Part shown: positions 48,401 through 57,979 of the stretch, piece after piece
How the letters are laid out: each line of letters begins with the position of its first letter
Numbering within the stretch: position 1 is the stretch's first letter
NCBI GenBank assembly: GCA_029237695.1
Contig: CM055268.1
Span: forward strand, 52,723,131-52,787,130
DNA from: Conchocele bisecta
Lineage: Eukaryota > Mollusca > Bivalvia > Lucinida > Thyasiridae
Direction of reading: 5' to 3'
DNA length: 64,000 nt
The notes under the pieces: model-generated
The model's input: the letters and a program-made list of their open reading frames with translations, nothing else
What the model was told of the DNA's origin: nothing
The model's database searches: none
Position numbers and translations under genes: made by a program

Positions 48401-49770
48401 AGGTCAAATATAGGTCAGGGGTTGTTGATGTACATCACTAGGAGATGAGGTTGTCCAAGTATGGTTGGTGTAGGGCCAGGAGTATTCCATATACAAGCTT
48501 GACTAAAAACCTTACCCAAGGGGAAATAACTAAGTAATTCAAGGTTAAAAGTAGGTCAAGGTCAAATATAGGTCAGGGATTATTGATGTACATCTCTAGG
48601 AGATGAAGTTGTCCAAGTATGGTTGGTGTAGGGCCATGAGTATTCCATCTACAAGCTTGACTAAAAACCTTAACCAAAGAGAATTAAGTAAGTAATTCAA
48701 GAGGAAATGTAGGTCAAGGTCAAATATAGATCAGGGGTTATTGATGTACATCACTATGACAAAGGTTGTCGTGAAGTATGGTGTCTGTATGCACAATAGT
48801 ATTCCATGTACAAGCTTGAGTAAAAAGCTTAACCAAGGTCGAGTAAAAACCTTAACCAAGGGGAATTAACTAAGTAATTCAAGGTTAAATGTAGGTCAAG
48901 GTCAAATATAGGTCAGGGGTTATTGATGTACATCACTAGGAGATGAAGTTGTCCAAGTATGGTTGGTGTAGGGCCAGGAGTATTCCATCTACACGCTTGA
49001 CTAAAAACGTTAACCAAGGGGAATTAAGTAAGTAATTCAAGAGGAAATGTAGGCCAAGGTCAAATATAGATCAGGGGTTGTTGATGTACATCACTAGGAG
49101 ATGAAGTTGTCGAAGTATGGTGGGTGTAGGGCCAGTAGTATTCCATATAGAAGGTTGACTAAAAACCTTAACCAAAATGAATTAAGTAAGTAATTGAAGA
49201 GGAAATGTAGGTCAAGGTCAAATATAGATCAGGGGTTATTGATGTACATACCTATGAGAAAAGGTTGTCGAAGTATGGTGTCTGGATGCACAATAGTATT
49301 CAATGTACAAGCTTGACAAAAAACCTTAACCAAGGTTGACTAAAAACCTTAACCAAGGGGAATTAAGTAAGTAATTCAAGAGGAAATGTAGGTGAAGGTC
49401 AAATATAGATGAGGGGTTATTGGTGTGCATCACTAGGAGATGAAGTTGTCCAAGTATGGTGGGTGTAGGGCCAGTAGTATTGCATATACAAGCTTGACTA
49501 AAAACCTTAACCAAGGTTGAGTAAAAACCTTAACCAAGGGGAATTAACCAAGTAATTCAAGAGGAAATGTAGGTCAAGGTCAAATATAGATCAGGGGTTA
49601 TTGATGTACATCACTAGGAGATGAAGTTGTCCAAGTATGGTGGGTGTAGGGCCAGTAGTATTCCATATACAAGCTTGACTAAAAACATTAACCAAGGCGT
49701 GACGGTGACGCCGAAGCCGACGCCGGGGTGACAACATAAGCTCTACTTATTCTTCGAATAGTCGAGCTAA
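45440..49770. mobile_element. Large tandem-repeat element, 3' hairpin AGCTC...GAGCT
   Basis: Begins near 45445 (ACAAGAGCTGTAGGAGAACAG). The core is about 16 units of 150-185 bp with GTAGGTCAAGGTCAAATATA, TTGATGTACATCACTAGGAG and TATTCCATATACAAGCTTGA. It ends in a GACGCC microsatellite (49697-49730) and the hairpin at 49739-49768. A type 1 element (45979-47506) is nested inside. Confidence 0.68.
45979..47506. mobile_element. Nested hairpin-capped tandem-repeat element, type 1
   Basis: Same 5' end (ACTAGATGGCCGCGGCCTGC) and 3' hairpin (CGCGCTTTCCACAAGCGGGC) as 43113-44708, with about six core units. It interrupts the 185-bp array, which resumes at about 47507. Confidence 0.72.
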
Positions 49771-49982
49771 AAATGGCTAAACGTTAGTCCTACCTGTTAA
49801 ATTCAACAAGTTCTCACACATTTAAGTGTGAATATTACGTATAATATTCATTATTTTGCCAAATGAATAATTCCGGAACATGATAAAAGTGTTACATGTG
49901 ACGTCATGACGTCGATAATAGCGTCATATCATGAAGAATGACGTCATGACGTGGTTTAGTTCTAATTTAATTACCAGTCACT
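49771..49982. other. Short spacer with CRE-like TGACGTCA motifs
   Basis: Four or more TGACGTCATGACG-type motifs lie at about 49900-49955. They could be bZIP sites or a decayed short repeat. Confidence 0.35.
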
Positions 49983-51537
49983 TCAGTTTTTAATTTCATC
50001 GTCATCTGAAACTGAATCTTGGGACACATTGTCACAGTTGCCATTTTGGCAATGTCCACAAGCCGTGGTGCATTCAAGTCCATGCTTTTTGCAGCTACAT
50101 TTCAGTGTGCTGCATCCAGAGGAACAACTGCATCTGATCAGTTTAAGCAGTTGGTCTGGTGCGGGACTATTGTCCATCATGAGTGGAACAAGTTTACCCC
50201 CATGTACATCCCAGCCCCATTTAGTGGAATCCATGCCTTCATTATTGCACATCCACTGCATGACTTGTAAGTATGTCCGTCGAGAGTGAAGATTTGTGGC
50301 CGAGGTTGTTGGGGGCAGTCTTTCTGGTTTCACAAAAGTCTTTTCTGCGGACACTTTCTTGCAAAGGTAACCATAGCGCAATGACACTAGAGACGCAGAT
50401 TGGGTTCCATTGAAGGGAGACCATTGATTTGCAGCCAGTACTTTCTACAGTAGCTTGGTCTGTATTTGGTGTACAGAAGATCTTTGAACATGTGCGCAAG
50501 ACAGAATCGCCCTTGACAAATTTTTGGAAAACAGACTTCTTACCGACCCCAAATATTCTTGAAGTAGTGTCGCAGATTTCAGATAATTTGCGTGCCCAGC
50601 AGCAGAAAAGATTGGTAGTCACTCAGATATAGCGTGGAGGTGCATTTTGCACGACCCTGTGCGATCAGCTTTGATTAGCTCACGAGCAACTCCCAACATT
50701 TGTTAATAGTTCAGCCACAGTTTTCTCGTCTCTGAAATATTGGATAGTTCACACTTTTTATAAGCCAATACGTTTACAATTCTTTCGATGCAATCTGATT
50801 TCAATAATGTGTCTAAGACAATTTCACCGGCTTCCTGTAATGTGTACACACTCTCGAGTTCATGTATGTGATTATCAAGGTCTGGTACGCTTTCAATGGC
50901 TTTGGCTGCGATCTGTTGCGTAAAAACACTGACTGACAAGGAGATGTCCACGAAATGAGCGCTGCACAGCTTTTCCGCTCATCATGTGTACGACTACATT
51001 TTCGCCGTATATGGTCTCTAAGATGTATTTGAGTCCACTTCAATCCATTAATGTTCCTATAGCACCCAGCAAATTCATAAATGTGTGGAAGCTTCCTAAT
51101 AACAGCACAAGTCGTATTGGACTATTGTGAGGAACCTCGTGTATTATCTCGGAAGCTTTCCAGAAGAGTGGCTGGTCAAATGTAACAATGAGTATGAGGA
51201 GCAATACCCCATGGTGGACAGGATGTCTATCAAAAACCTTGATCGGAAGTGATGATGCATTTGTCCTTTCCGACGAGAATATTTTGAAGCAGACAGCGCA
51301 AACTAAAGCAGATTCGAGTTCAAGGTCTGTAGCTTTCGGATACTCATCCGTTAAAGGTGTAATAATGGTTTTGATATCACTTTTGATGAATTTTGCGGCA
51401 GTTTCTATTATCGCTTTCTTATGACCTTCCTCGTCTTCCTTATTCGGCATGTTGAAGTAATGTATGTTTGGAGCCGATGTATGCAACCAAGTACAATTAT
51501 TGTGGATATATCTTAAATTTTGATAAATCATCAACAT
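49983..51537 (-). pseudogene. Broken member of an expanded invertebrate Cys-rich gene family
   Basis: Read in pieces on the minus strand: an N-terminal region with LLLGSFHTFMNLLGAIGTLM (about 51060-51120), a middle part with PDLDNHIHELESVY and ETRKLWLNY (50703-50900), a CDTTSRIFGVGKKSVFQKF block (about 50530-50580), and a C-terminal part with LPPTTSATNLHSRRTYLQVM and a Cys cluster (CSCSSGCSTLKCSCKKHGL, CTTACGHCQNGNC). I recall this arrangement from large uncharacterised gene families of cnidarians and molluscs. At least four frame changes. The Cys cluster resembles a CXC/tesmin-type DNA-binding motif. No introns are seen, so a retrocopy or TE-borne gene is possible. Confidence 0.65.
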
Positions 51538-51687
51538 CTTGCTGCTACGTGCAAATTATATGTATTGATATCAGGATGTAACAAAATTGAGGTTTACAGT
51601 TACATATATGTTCTAGACTCGATACACGTAGCCGCCCAGACAATATGGGTTGTATTGTACCCAGCCACATTGAGTCACGTCGGTGAT

Positions 51688-51694
51688 TGCATCA
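51688..51694. repeat. Left target-site duplication candidate (TGCATCA) of Polinton B
   Basis: Identical heptamer at 63004-63010 immediately outside the right TIR. Polintons make 6-bp duplications; the end base is ambiguous because the TIR may start with A (51694) or G (51695). Confidence 0.8.
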
Positions 51695-51976
51695 GTAGTA
51701 GTAAGGGAGTCAAAATGATACCACCTACGGTGATATCATTTACAACCCTCTACACTACCCCCACCACACCCGAAAAATCAAAAATTGGTTAACGAGGAAA
51801 TTGTCCCCCACCACCCCCGAAAAATCCAAAATTGGTTGTGAAAAAAAAACATAATGTTTTCCCCGACAGCAAATTTATGAATTTTTGAGAAAATAATTAA
51901 TGCAATACCAATTCACGATTGGATGTGCCCACGAGTGATAGTTTATATTCCAACACCCCATTTGTCTCCTCCAATA
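51694..51976 (+). repeat. Left terminal inverted repeat of Polinton B
   Basis: Starts AGTAGTAGTAAGGGAGTC. AG at the tip and short AGT tandem repeats are typical of Polinton termini. It matches 62724-63004 in inverted orientation with few differences and small indels. It contains the 3' end of the zinc-finger gene. Confidence 0.9.
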
Positions 51977-52216
51977 CAGCTAATTTATTTCGCAGATCAG
52001 CAACTAATTCTACCAGCTCTAGTCTACCACGTTCACCTGTAGCCACCTGACAGCGTAGTTGCTTATGTCTACAAAGAGTTTGGGCACTAACGAATTTACA
52101 AGGGCATCTGGGGCATTGAAATTGCGGGGCACACAAGGAATTGTTCTACGTCTCGCTAGATGCCTTCGTAGATAGTCTTTACGCGTAAACGTCTTACAAC
52201 AAGTCTCACACTCCAT
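51897..52216 (-). pseudogene. C2H2 zinc-finger/coiled-coil protein overlapping the TIR, frameshifted
   Basis: From ATG at 52216: first C2H2 finger (CETCCKTFTRKDYLRRHLA). After a frame change near 52140, a second finger (CPRCPCKFVSAQTLCRHKQL) and a leucine-rich coiled coil (about 51900-52010) ending at 51897. The C-terminal 25-30 codons lie inside the left TIR, so a truncated copy is also present in the right TIR. Two-finger plus coiled-coil proteins are common in large DNA viruses. It could bind DNA, perhaps the element's own ends. No counterpart is seen in element A. Confidence 0.65.
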
Positions 52217-52244
52217 TATATATATGTATATGTATATGTTTATA

Positions 52245-52290
52245 TTCAATTGGTCGTGAAAAAAACATAATGTTTTCACGACCAATTGAA
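52245..52290. repeat. Perfect 18-bp stem, 10-nt loop hairpin
   Basis: TTCAATTGGTCGTGAAAA at 52245-52262 and its exact complement at 52273-52290. Parts of the same word (GTGAAAAAAACATAATG) occur in both TIRs (about 51838-51860 and about 62845-62862) and at about 62677-62702, so it is an element-specific motif. Confidence 0.85.
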
Positions 52291-52328
52291 CAGATAAATT
52301 TCATAGGTTATACAAAAGTATATTACAG

Positions 52329-52498
52329 ATGATAACGCCAGAAATAGAAAGTTTGAGAAGAGAAGCCGAATCTCTAGGGATTACTTATAGTACACGGTTG
52401 AGAGTTAGGGGGTTGACAAAGCTGATAAATGCCACAAAGAATGAGGCGTTTATGAAGCGGTTTACCCGCGCCTATAAAAGAGGGGCATTTAAAGACCT
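52329..52498 (+). CDS. N-terminal part of a small basic protein, cut by the assembly gap
   Basis: MITPEIESLRREAESLGITY..., about 56 visible codons before the Ns. The LRREAESLGI...LRVRGLTKLI spacing resembles a SAP-like helix-extended-loop-helix DNA-binding motif, but this is weak. It faces the ATPase gene across the gap. Confidence 0.5.
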
Positions 52499-52998
52499 NN
52501 NNNNNNNNNNNNNNNNNNNNNNNNNNNNNNNNNNNNNNNNNNNNNNNNNNNNNNNNNNNNNNNNNNNNNNNNNNNNNNNNNNNNNNNNNNNNNNNNNNNN
52601 NNNNNNNNNNNNNNNNNNNNNNNNNNNNNNNNNNNNNNNNNNNNNNNNNNNNNNNNNNNNNNNNNNNNNNNNNNNNNNNNNNNNNNNNNNNNNNNNNNNN
52701 NNNNNNNNNNNNNNNNNNNNNNNNNNNNNNNNNNNNNNNNNNNNNNNNNNNNNNNNNNNNNNNNNNNNNNNNNNNNNNNNNNNNNNNNNNNNNNNNNNNN
52801 NNNNNNNNNNNNNNNNNNNNNNNNNNNNNNNNNNNNNNNNNNNNNNNNNNNNNNNNNNNNNNNNNNNNNNNNNNNNNNNNNNNNNNNNNNNNNNNNNNNN
52901 NNNNNNNNNNNNNNNNNNNNNNNNNNNNNNNNNNNNNNNNNNNNNNNNNNNNNNNNNNNNNNNNNNNNNNNNNNNNNNNNNNNNNNNNNNNNNNNNNN
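52499..52998. other. Assembly gap (500 N)
   Basis: Exactly 500 Ns, a size often used as a placeholder. It removes the C-terminal part of the Polinton B ATPase and the end of the small plus-strand gene, and could hide further genes. Confidence 0.98.
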
Positions 52999-53460
52999 TT
53001 TTTGAGTGGAGATCCATACGCTTTGCCTCGCATGGCGGCCAGAAAATGCGAGCTCGGAGAGCATGTCCTTCTTTTTGTCATCGCCGCCTTGGCCGAGCAA
53101 TCGTCAATCACATATAGGGTGGGTTCACCCTGGAATCTTTGGTATAAACCAGGCAACCAATCGTGAAGCCTATCACCCGGGTCAATAACGTATACCTCAG
53201 GGTCGGTCCATATCCACGGGCGCGCTGATAAGTATCGTTGTGCCGCACATTGGGACACAAGGATCACAATGTGACGAAAGGCATCGCGGTAGGACTCCTC
53301 GAGCAAGTCGAGGATGAAAACCGTTTTTTCCACATCCTGTCTGCCCACATATTATGGCAGAGTGAGCATCTCCAATCGTGAATTGGTATTGATTGCTAGA
53401 TTTCTTAATTAATTCTTTAGAATTATCAAAATTAGTAGATCGCTGATACGTATCGACCAT
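52999..53460 (-). pseudogene. Packaging ATPase of Polinton B, partial and frameshifted
   Basis: Begins MVDTYQRSTN at 53460, overlapping the MCP stop by about 29 bp as in element A. Walker A GQTGCGK is at 53326-53346; the frame then shifts, and Walker B TLYVIDD is at 53100-53120. A third frame carries LAFSGRHARQSVW just before the gap. So at least two indels are present and the C-terminus is in the gap. The A32/FtsK-like family call rests on the Walker motifs, the SGRH segment and the gene order. Confidence 0.82.
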
Positions 53461-54732
53461 CTTCGATGTTGAGTTGTGCGTCTGTAATTATATATAAGTA
53501 CACGTTCAATGGCCCATTTCCATCCGCCTCTTTGGTTATCTGGATCGTCACACCCTCGCTAGCGTTCTCAACTTGGCGTCCGCTACCGTGTATTTGGTGG
53601 TCGTCGTCGCTGGCTCGCATGTCTAGCCATAACGCGTATTTGGTATTCAGGAACTCCGCGACGGAGACGGCCGAGAGATGCAGGTCTTTGGCAACTGCTG
53701 CAACCTCCGGAGAGCGCTTAGAGCCGGCAGCAAACTGCTTTCTTACTTCATCCCACTGCTGGTGCGCGCGAAGACCCGCGCTGTAGAGTTGATTGGGGAC
53801 TCCCTCGATCGTCACCTCTACCTTCGTGATTTTGGGGTTATAGAATTTGTCGGTTTTTCTAGCACCGAACGCGAACCGAGCATCCTCAAACAGCATCAGT
53901 ATACCTTTCATAGAGCGGGCGGGTACGTTGACGTTAATATTCCACAATGTGTCGCCTTTGTCTTTCATCATCTTGCGATGGCGAAGAACTCGGTCGTAAA
54001 GTATGGCAACGCGCCCGGCGTACTGGGTTCTGATCAATCGCGCGAGTTCGGGCATCGTGACCATGTCGTACTCCAGCGAAACATTATCGATCGTATACGT
54101 CGATAACATGTCGCTGGTTTATGATGAACTCGGCCGTAGTCGTTGAACGTTAGTTCGTATTCGAGGCGGTCAGCCAAAGCGCTCTGATAGTAGGGCATGT
54201 GGCTCTCCAGCAACTCAAAGTCGAGCGGAATGTAGAAGCGGTTGCCGTAAGCGCCCGCGACCGCATTGTCACTCGCGTTGTTATCTGCCTTGTTAGCAGC
54301 CCCGATTCTAAGTCTGGTTACGTTCTTATTTTTGCTGGTGTCAATACCCTGATAGACGGCGTTTTCGCGCTCTTGTGCTGTCTTCCACAGGTCCTGATAG
54401 CAATGGTAGACGTCGCTGTCGTCGATCGACATCACCTCATTACCAGAAATCTTTATCATGGTCTTCTTGACGATGGCGCGACCCAGGTTCTGAACGACGG
54501 TTCGGTCCGCGTCCGTCGACGTTAGCGAAATAGTGAAAGCGAGGCGAACAGTACCCGGCACAATGACGTCGTGAGTTCCGAGGTTGGGGAAGCGGACTAA
54601 GAGCTGCTGGTTCTGGTCGATCGTCGATGGGTTGTTCGTAATAACGACACTCTGTCTCACGCCTTTTGCCCCGAGGGGCTCACGCAGTCTGCGGTATGGA
54701 TTGAGTTTGCGACCGTATTGACTCGAAGACAT
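53432..54732 (-). pseudogene. Major capsid protein candidate of Polinton B, single frameshift
   Basis: Frame from 54732 (MSSSQYGRKLNPYRRLREPL) to about 54110 and then another frame to 53432 (VSAIY end). Close homologue of the element A gene along its whole length (about 430 codons), with PGTVRLAF, NLGRAIVKK, FYIPLDFELLESHMPYYQSA and LRHRKM blocks. The frame change lies near 54110. The DNA is clearly richer in G+C than the element A copy, so the two are different lineages rather than recent duplicates. Confidence 0.78.
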
Positions 54733-54799
54733 AAATTAATTTTTGAAAATTATTGAAACTATTAAACCCGTATGGTTTTGTCTTTAATACATAATTAAT
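54733..54799. promoter_or_regulatory. Divergent AT-rich spacer of Polinton B
   Basis: 67 bp between divergent starts, AT-rich in contrast with the GC-rich MCP gene beside it; equivalent in position to 7986-8040. Confidence 0.4.
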
Positions 54800-55638
54800 A
54801 TGGCTGATTACGATGTTGAAATGGATGAAATCGGCAGAGACGATTACCTCGATGGTGATGATGATAATTTCGAGGATTCCCTCGAGACACCCACCATAGA
54901 GACTCCAGTTCCAATCCAATCACAATTGGGTGGATTAGGTGGCGCTACCACTAGTCAAAGTCAGGAATTACTTGAGGGAGCTGTAAACGACTACTACAAC
55001 AATTTGGCAACAGAAAAAGGTCTGGTCCCCTCTGTCGGTCGCGACTACTCCAAGTTCAAATTTGATATGAACGGTAGATTGCGACTAAGAGCAGCACTAA
55101 ATCTCCCATTAGTCAACATGAGGACCGGTAAACCCCTAGCGCTGAGCACTATTGCAGGAAACCGGGGTGGTGGCCAAATCGTAAGAAACGAACTAGGATT
55201 CACGGATTGGAAGAGGGGTAAAACAATTATACCGGCCCGCGCTGTAGAGGCCCTACAGTCTACCGACGAAACTATGGCGAAGACGGCCACCGCGATAGAA
55301 ACGGTCGAGCTCAGCGAGGTCCCTCAAATAACACGATGGAGACCACGTTCAGCGTCCAATCGCAATTGGGGGAAATACTCAACGATGACCCACCGTTACC
55401 TCTTCGCGAACTCCGTGGACTCGATAAGGCTCTACAAACGGTCCGGGGCGAACTGGTCCTTAACCTCTCCAAACTCACGGCGCTGGATGAACATATCGCG
55501 CTAGAAGAAAGAAAACTGGAGGAAGCCGGTGACGATAGAGAATCTACCGAGTGGATCGCCGAACGACTGCGGTCTTTGCGGGACGAAAGAGAAGCTCGCT
55601 TGGAGGCCGCCTCGGCTAACCGTGAGGCTCTCCGTTGA
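54800..55638 (+). pseudogene. Coiled-coil protein of Polinton B, frameshifted and lacking the membrane part
   Basis: Acidic N-terminus (MADYDVEMDEIGRDDYLDGD), a middle part with KFDMNGRLRLRAALNLPLV, a frame change near 55330, then PLPLRELRGLDKALQTVRGE and charged helices ending in ASANREALR at a TGA (55636-55638). The element A homologue continues about 150 residues further with membrane helices. Here that part is missing and the gene ends inside the 3' end of the neighbouring convergent gene (overlap 55616-55638). This suggests an internal deletion. Confidence 0.7.
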
Positions 55639-56920
55639 TGGAACTCGATGGTGCATCCAATTTACGAATTGGGGGTACTGGGTTCAATTTACGAATTGGG
55701 GGAGGTGTATCCATTTTGTGTTTTATGAAATCGGTTCCACTGTTGAACCCGATCATGTTGGGGGTGCGCTTGATGATATCCGTGTTCACGTTACCGTTGT
55801 GGCCGATTTTTTGATTGGCGGTGGCGATTACGATCTGATTATTGTAACCGTCAACCGGGTCGTCTCGTAGTATCATATTGCTCGGCGCCATATAAAGACC
55901 TATTCCAAATATATAGTCTACTGGAGTGCTGGCATTCTGCAAAACGTCTTGATAATTCTGGATCGCCTTCTCCAGGTCCACCCTAGCTGAGATGGCGTCC
56001 TCTACAAGTGCCAAGAATTGTTTTTGTGCATCAAACGCTGTTCCCGTGCCCAGTATAGAACTGCGAATTTGCTTCTGTGCGCCGAGGATGGCCCAGACGT
56101 ACGTGCGAATGGAGTCGTTGACGCGAGTAACCCCGGCCTGCGTGAACCCTAGACCCTTATCTAACATAAATGTACCCCATGCGTTCTGAACCTCAGCAGC
56201 CTGCTGTATGTAATCGACGTGAGCCAGTTTCGGAGGTAACATTTTACAAGAAAACACGCCACAGTGCCGACCTCCAGACACTTCCGGCCCGAATGTCATC
56301 ATCGCGGGGTCAAAATTCCCGGCGTTCCGACTGACGATGTGGTCACCGGAGTGATTGTGTCTAAAATCAGTCTGCGTCCAATTCCCGGACTGGCCCCGAA
56401 TGAGAACGTCGCCGAGGCCAGGAAATGCTTTCTGTCTCCAGTCCGCGTCTTTTGAAACGTTAAATTCATTACACAGTCTTTCAAACGCCATACGGTCGTA
56501 TGCGTTGGAAATGGGATCCCAGGCGTCGTCTTGAGGTAGTGAAATACCTAGTTCTTTGAGAATCCTCCTAATAGTATAATACGCGTGAAAGTTGTAGACA
56601 CTTCGGAGCATGACATTCTTGGATGTCAGATGGTCTTTATATGAAACTCCACACCCGGCTGTTGCGCACCATACAGCGAAATTTATTTGGTTCTGCCAAA
56701 ACTGCATCGGTGTTGCTTTCCACCCGTTTACCACCTCCATCGTATTAATCTTGGGCAGCCTATATTTCTCAAACGTGTTAGGGAAATTGGTGGCAAAGCC
56801 ACTGTCCGGTCTAACCGTTACGGTTGGGTGTACAAGGTGGTTAACAACGTCTTTTTGCGTGTATTTACCTCCGACCGCATACTTTGCATTAGAGTTAAAG
56901 CTAAATGCTTTGGTATCCAT
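55616..56920 (-). CDS. Second conserved structural-type protein of Polinton B (434 aa)
   Basis: Intact frame from ATG at 56920 (MDTKAFSFNSNAKY). Conserved with 9414-10523: QNQINFAVWCATAGCGVSY, LGFTQAGVTRVNDSIRTYVW, GTGTAFDAQKQFLAL, GIGLYMAPSNM. About 65 residues longer, mostly in a central loop (HNHSGDHIVS to KMLPPKL) and a C-terminal tail with two (P)PIRKLN/D repeats. No catalytic motif. It starts 14 bp from the divergent penton-like gene. Intact despite broken neighbours. Confidence 0.75.
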   Translation of the reverse strand: MDTKAFSFNSNAKYAVGGKYTQKDVVNHLVHPTVTVRPDSGFATNFPNTFEKYRLPKINTMEVVNGWKATPMQFWQNQINFAVWCATAGCGVSYKDHLTSKNVMLRSVYNFHAYYTIRRILKELGISLPQDDAWDPISNAYDRMAFERLCNEFNVSKDADWRQKAFPGLGDVLIRGQSGNWTQTDFRHNHSGDHIVSRNAGNFDPAMMTFGPEVSGGRHCGVFSCKMLPPKLAHVDYIQQAAEVQNAWGTFMLDKGLGFTQAGVTRVNDSIRTYVWAILGAQKQIRSSILGTGTAFDAQKQFLALVEDAISARVDLEKAIQNYQDVLQNASTPVDYIFGIGLYMAPSNMILRDDPVDGYNNQIVIATANQKIGHNGNVNTDIIKRTPNMIGFNSGTDFIKHKMDTPPPIRKLNPVPPIRKLDAPSSSINGEPHG

Positions 56921-56934
56921 TGAAATATATTATT

Positions 56935-57666
56935 ATGTTTGCTACTATCACTAATGTTCAAAAAGAGAGTTGTGAACTTCAAAAATTAATAGACAACTGC
57001 TGCGGAAAACATCAGGTAGGCCTTAGATCAATCACCTTCACGGTTGGGTGGAAAAACATTGAAATGTACAAGGATATCAAAGGAATAGAACGGGTAGAGG
57101 CTATCATGCCCGTAGCTTTTGGGGAATCAGTTGCCGCATTACTTCCTGGCCTTTGGGGTTTCGGAGATCTCCAAGCTTTAATCGCAAGGAATATACCTAG
57201 TAGTGTCACTCTCGGAATCTCAAAAGCCACGGGGATTGCGACATTGGACGTTGATAAAAAATTAGAGATCACTCCGGGGTTGGCCTCAATGTTAGGATTT
57301 AAATATGAACCCCATTACAACGAGGATGAAGGGCGACTGGTCCCGGGGACCTTTGTCTTCACCGAGGGTTATCACCGCGGCGATACCCCAGTAAACTTCA
57401 CCTTCACGAAAACTCTCGGGGTGCACCTTGATCGGGTGAACACATCGTACAACACGGTAGACGGATCCCCCAGCACATTACTGAAAACCGTGCCCGCCAG
57501 CGACTGTTTCTATGGCGAGACTGTGACCTTAGACTTCCCACACCCCGAGATGAAAGTTTTGGAATCGGGACACATCCACGAGTTGAAGATTTCTATTCTT
57601 GATGATAAAGGGAGAGAGTTGAAGAACGATTACCCGATTTCGGTCGTCCTAGAAATTTCAAATTAA
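56935..57666 (+). CDS. Penton-like minor capsid protein of Polinton B (243 aa), intact
   Basis: MFATITNVQKESCELQKLID start chosen because it clears the divergent gene; an upstream in-frame ATG at 56905 would overlap it. Blocks shared with element A: GLRSITFTVGWKNIE, a Leu/Phe-rich ...LLPGLWGFGDLQALI (PAGLYSFDRL in A), ITPGLASMLGF, LDRVNTSYNTVDGSPSTLL, FPHPEMKVLESGHIHELKIS and a C-terminal SVVLEI strand. The layout fits a single jelly-roll capsid vertex protein. One of two unbroken structural genes in B. Confidence 0.72.
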   Translation: MFATITNVQKESCELQKLIDNCCGKHQVGLRSITFTVGWKNIEMYKDIKGIERVEAIMPVAFGESVAALLPGLWGFGDLQALIARNIPSSVTLGISKATGIATLDVDKKLEITPGLASMLGFKYEPHYNEDEGRLVPGTFVFTEGYHRGDTPVNFTFTKTLGVHLDRVNTSYNTVDGSPSTLLKTVPASDCFYGETVTLDFPHPEMKVLESGHIHELKISILDDKGRELKNDYPISVVLEISN

Positions 57667-57979
57667 TTGAAAAAATTAAGAAAATTATTTAGAATTAAAC
57701 GCATGTTCGTATATATTATACAACATTATGAGTATATACGGACCAGTAGTTTCTTCGATTGGGTGACAAATTCAAAGAATTTGGAACCGGCAGAAGGGGG
57801 ATTCATCCCGACAGAGGGCGACTTTTTAACTACCCAAAAAACAAAGGCCTTGATCAATAGAACTATATCGAGGGCCACGGACGAGATTCACAAGAGTCTA
57901 CTGTCACAACTTAGAGAATATGCCCTGGCTGTGAATACACAAAGTCGTGAAGAAACGCATACGGAACTAAACGAACTAG

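Noticed and set aside
43113..49770. CRISPR-like array
   Set aside because: Repeats are long and contiguous, with no unique spacers, and the DNA is animal nuclear.
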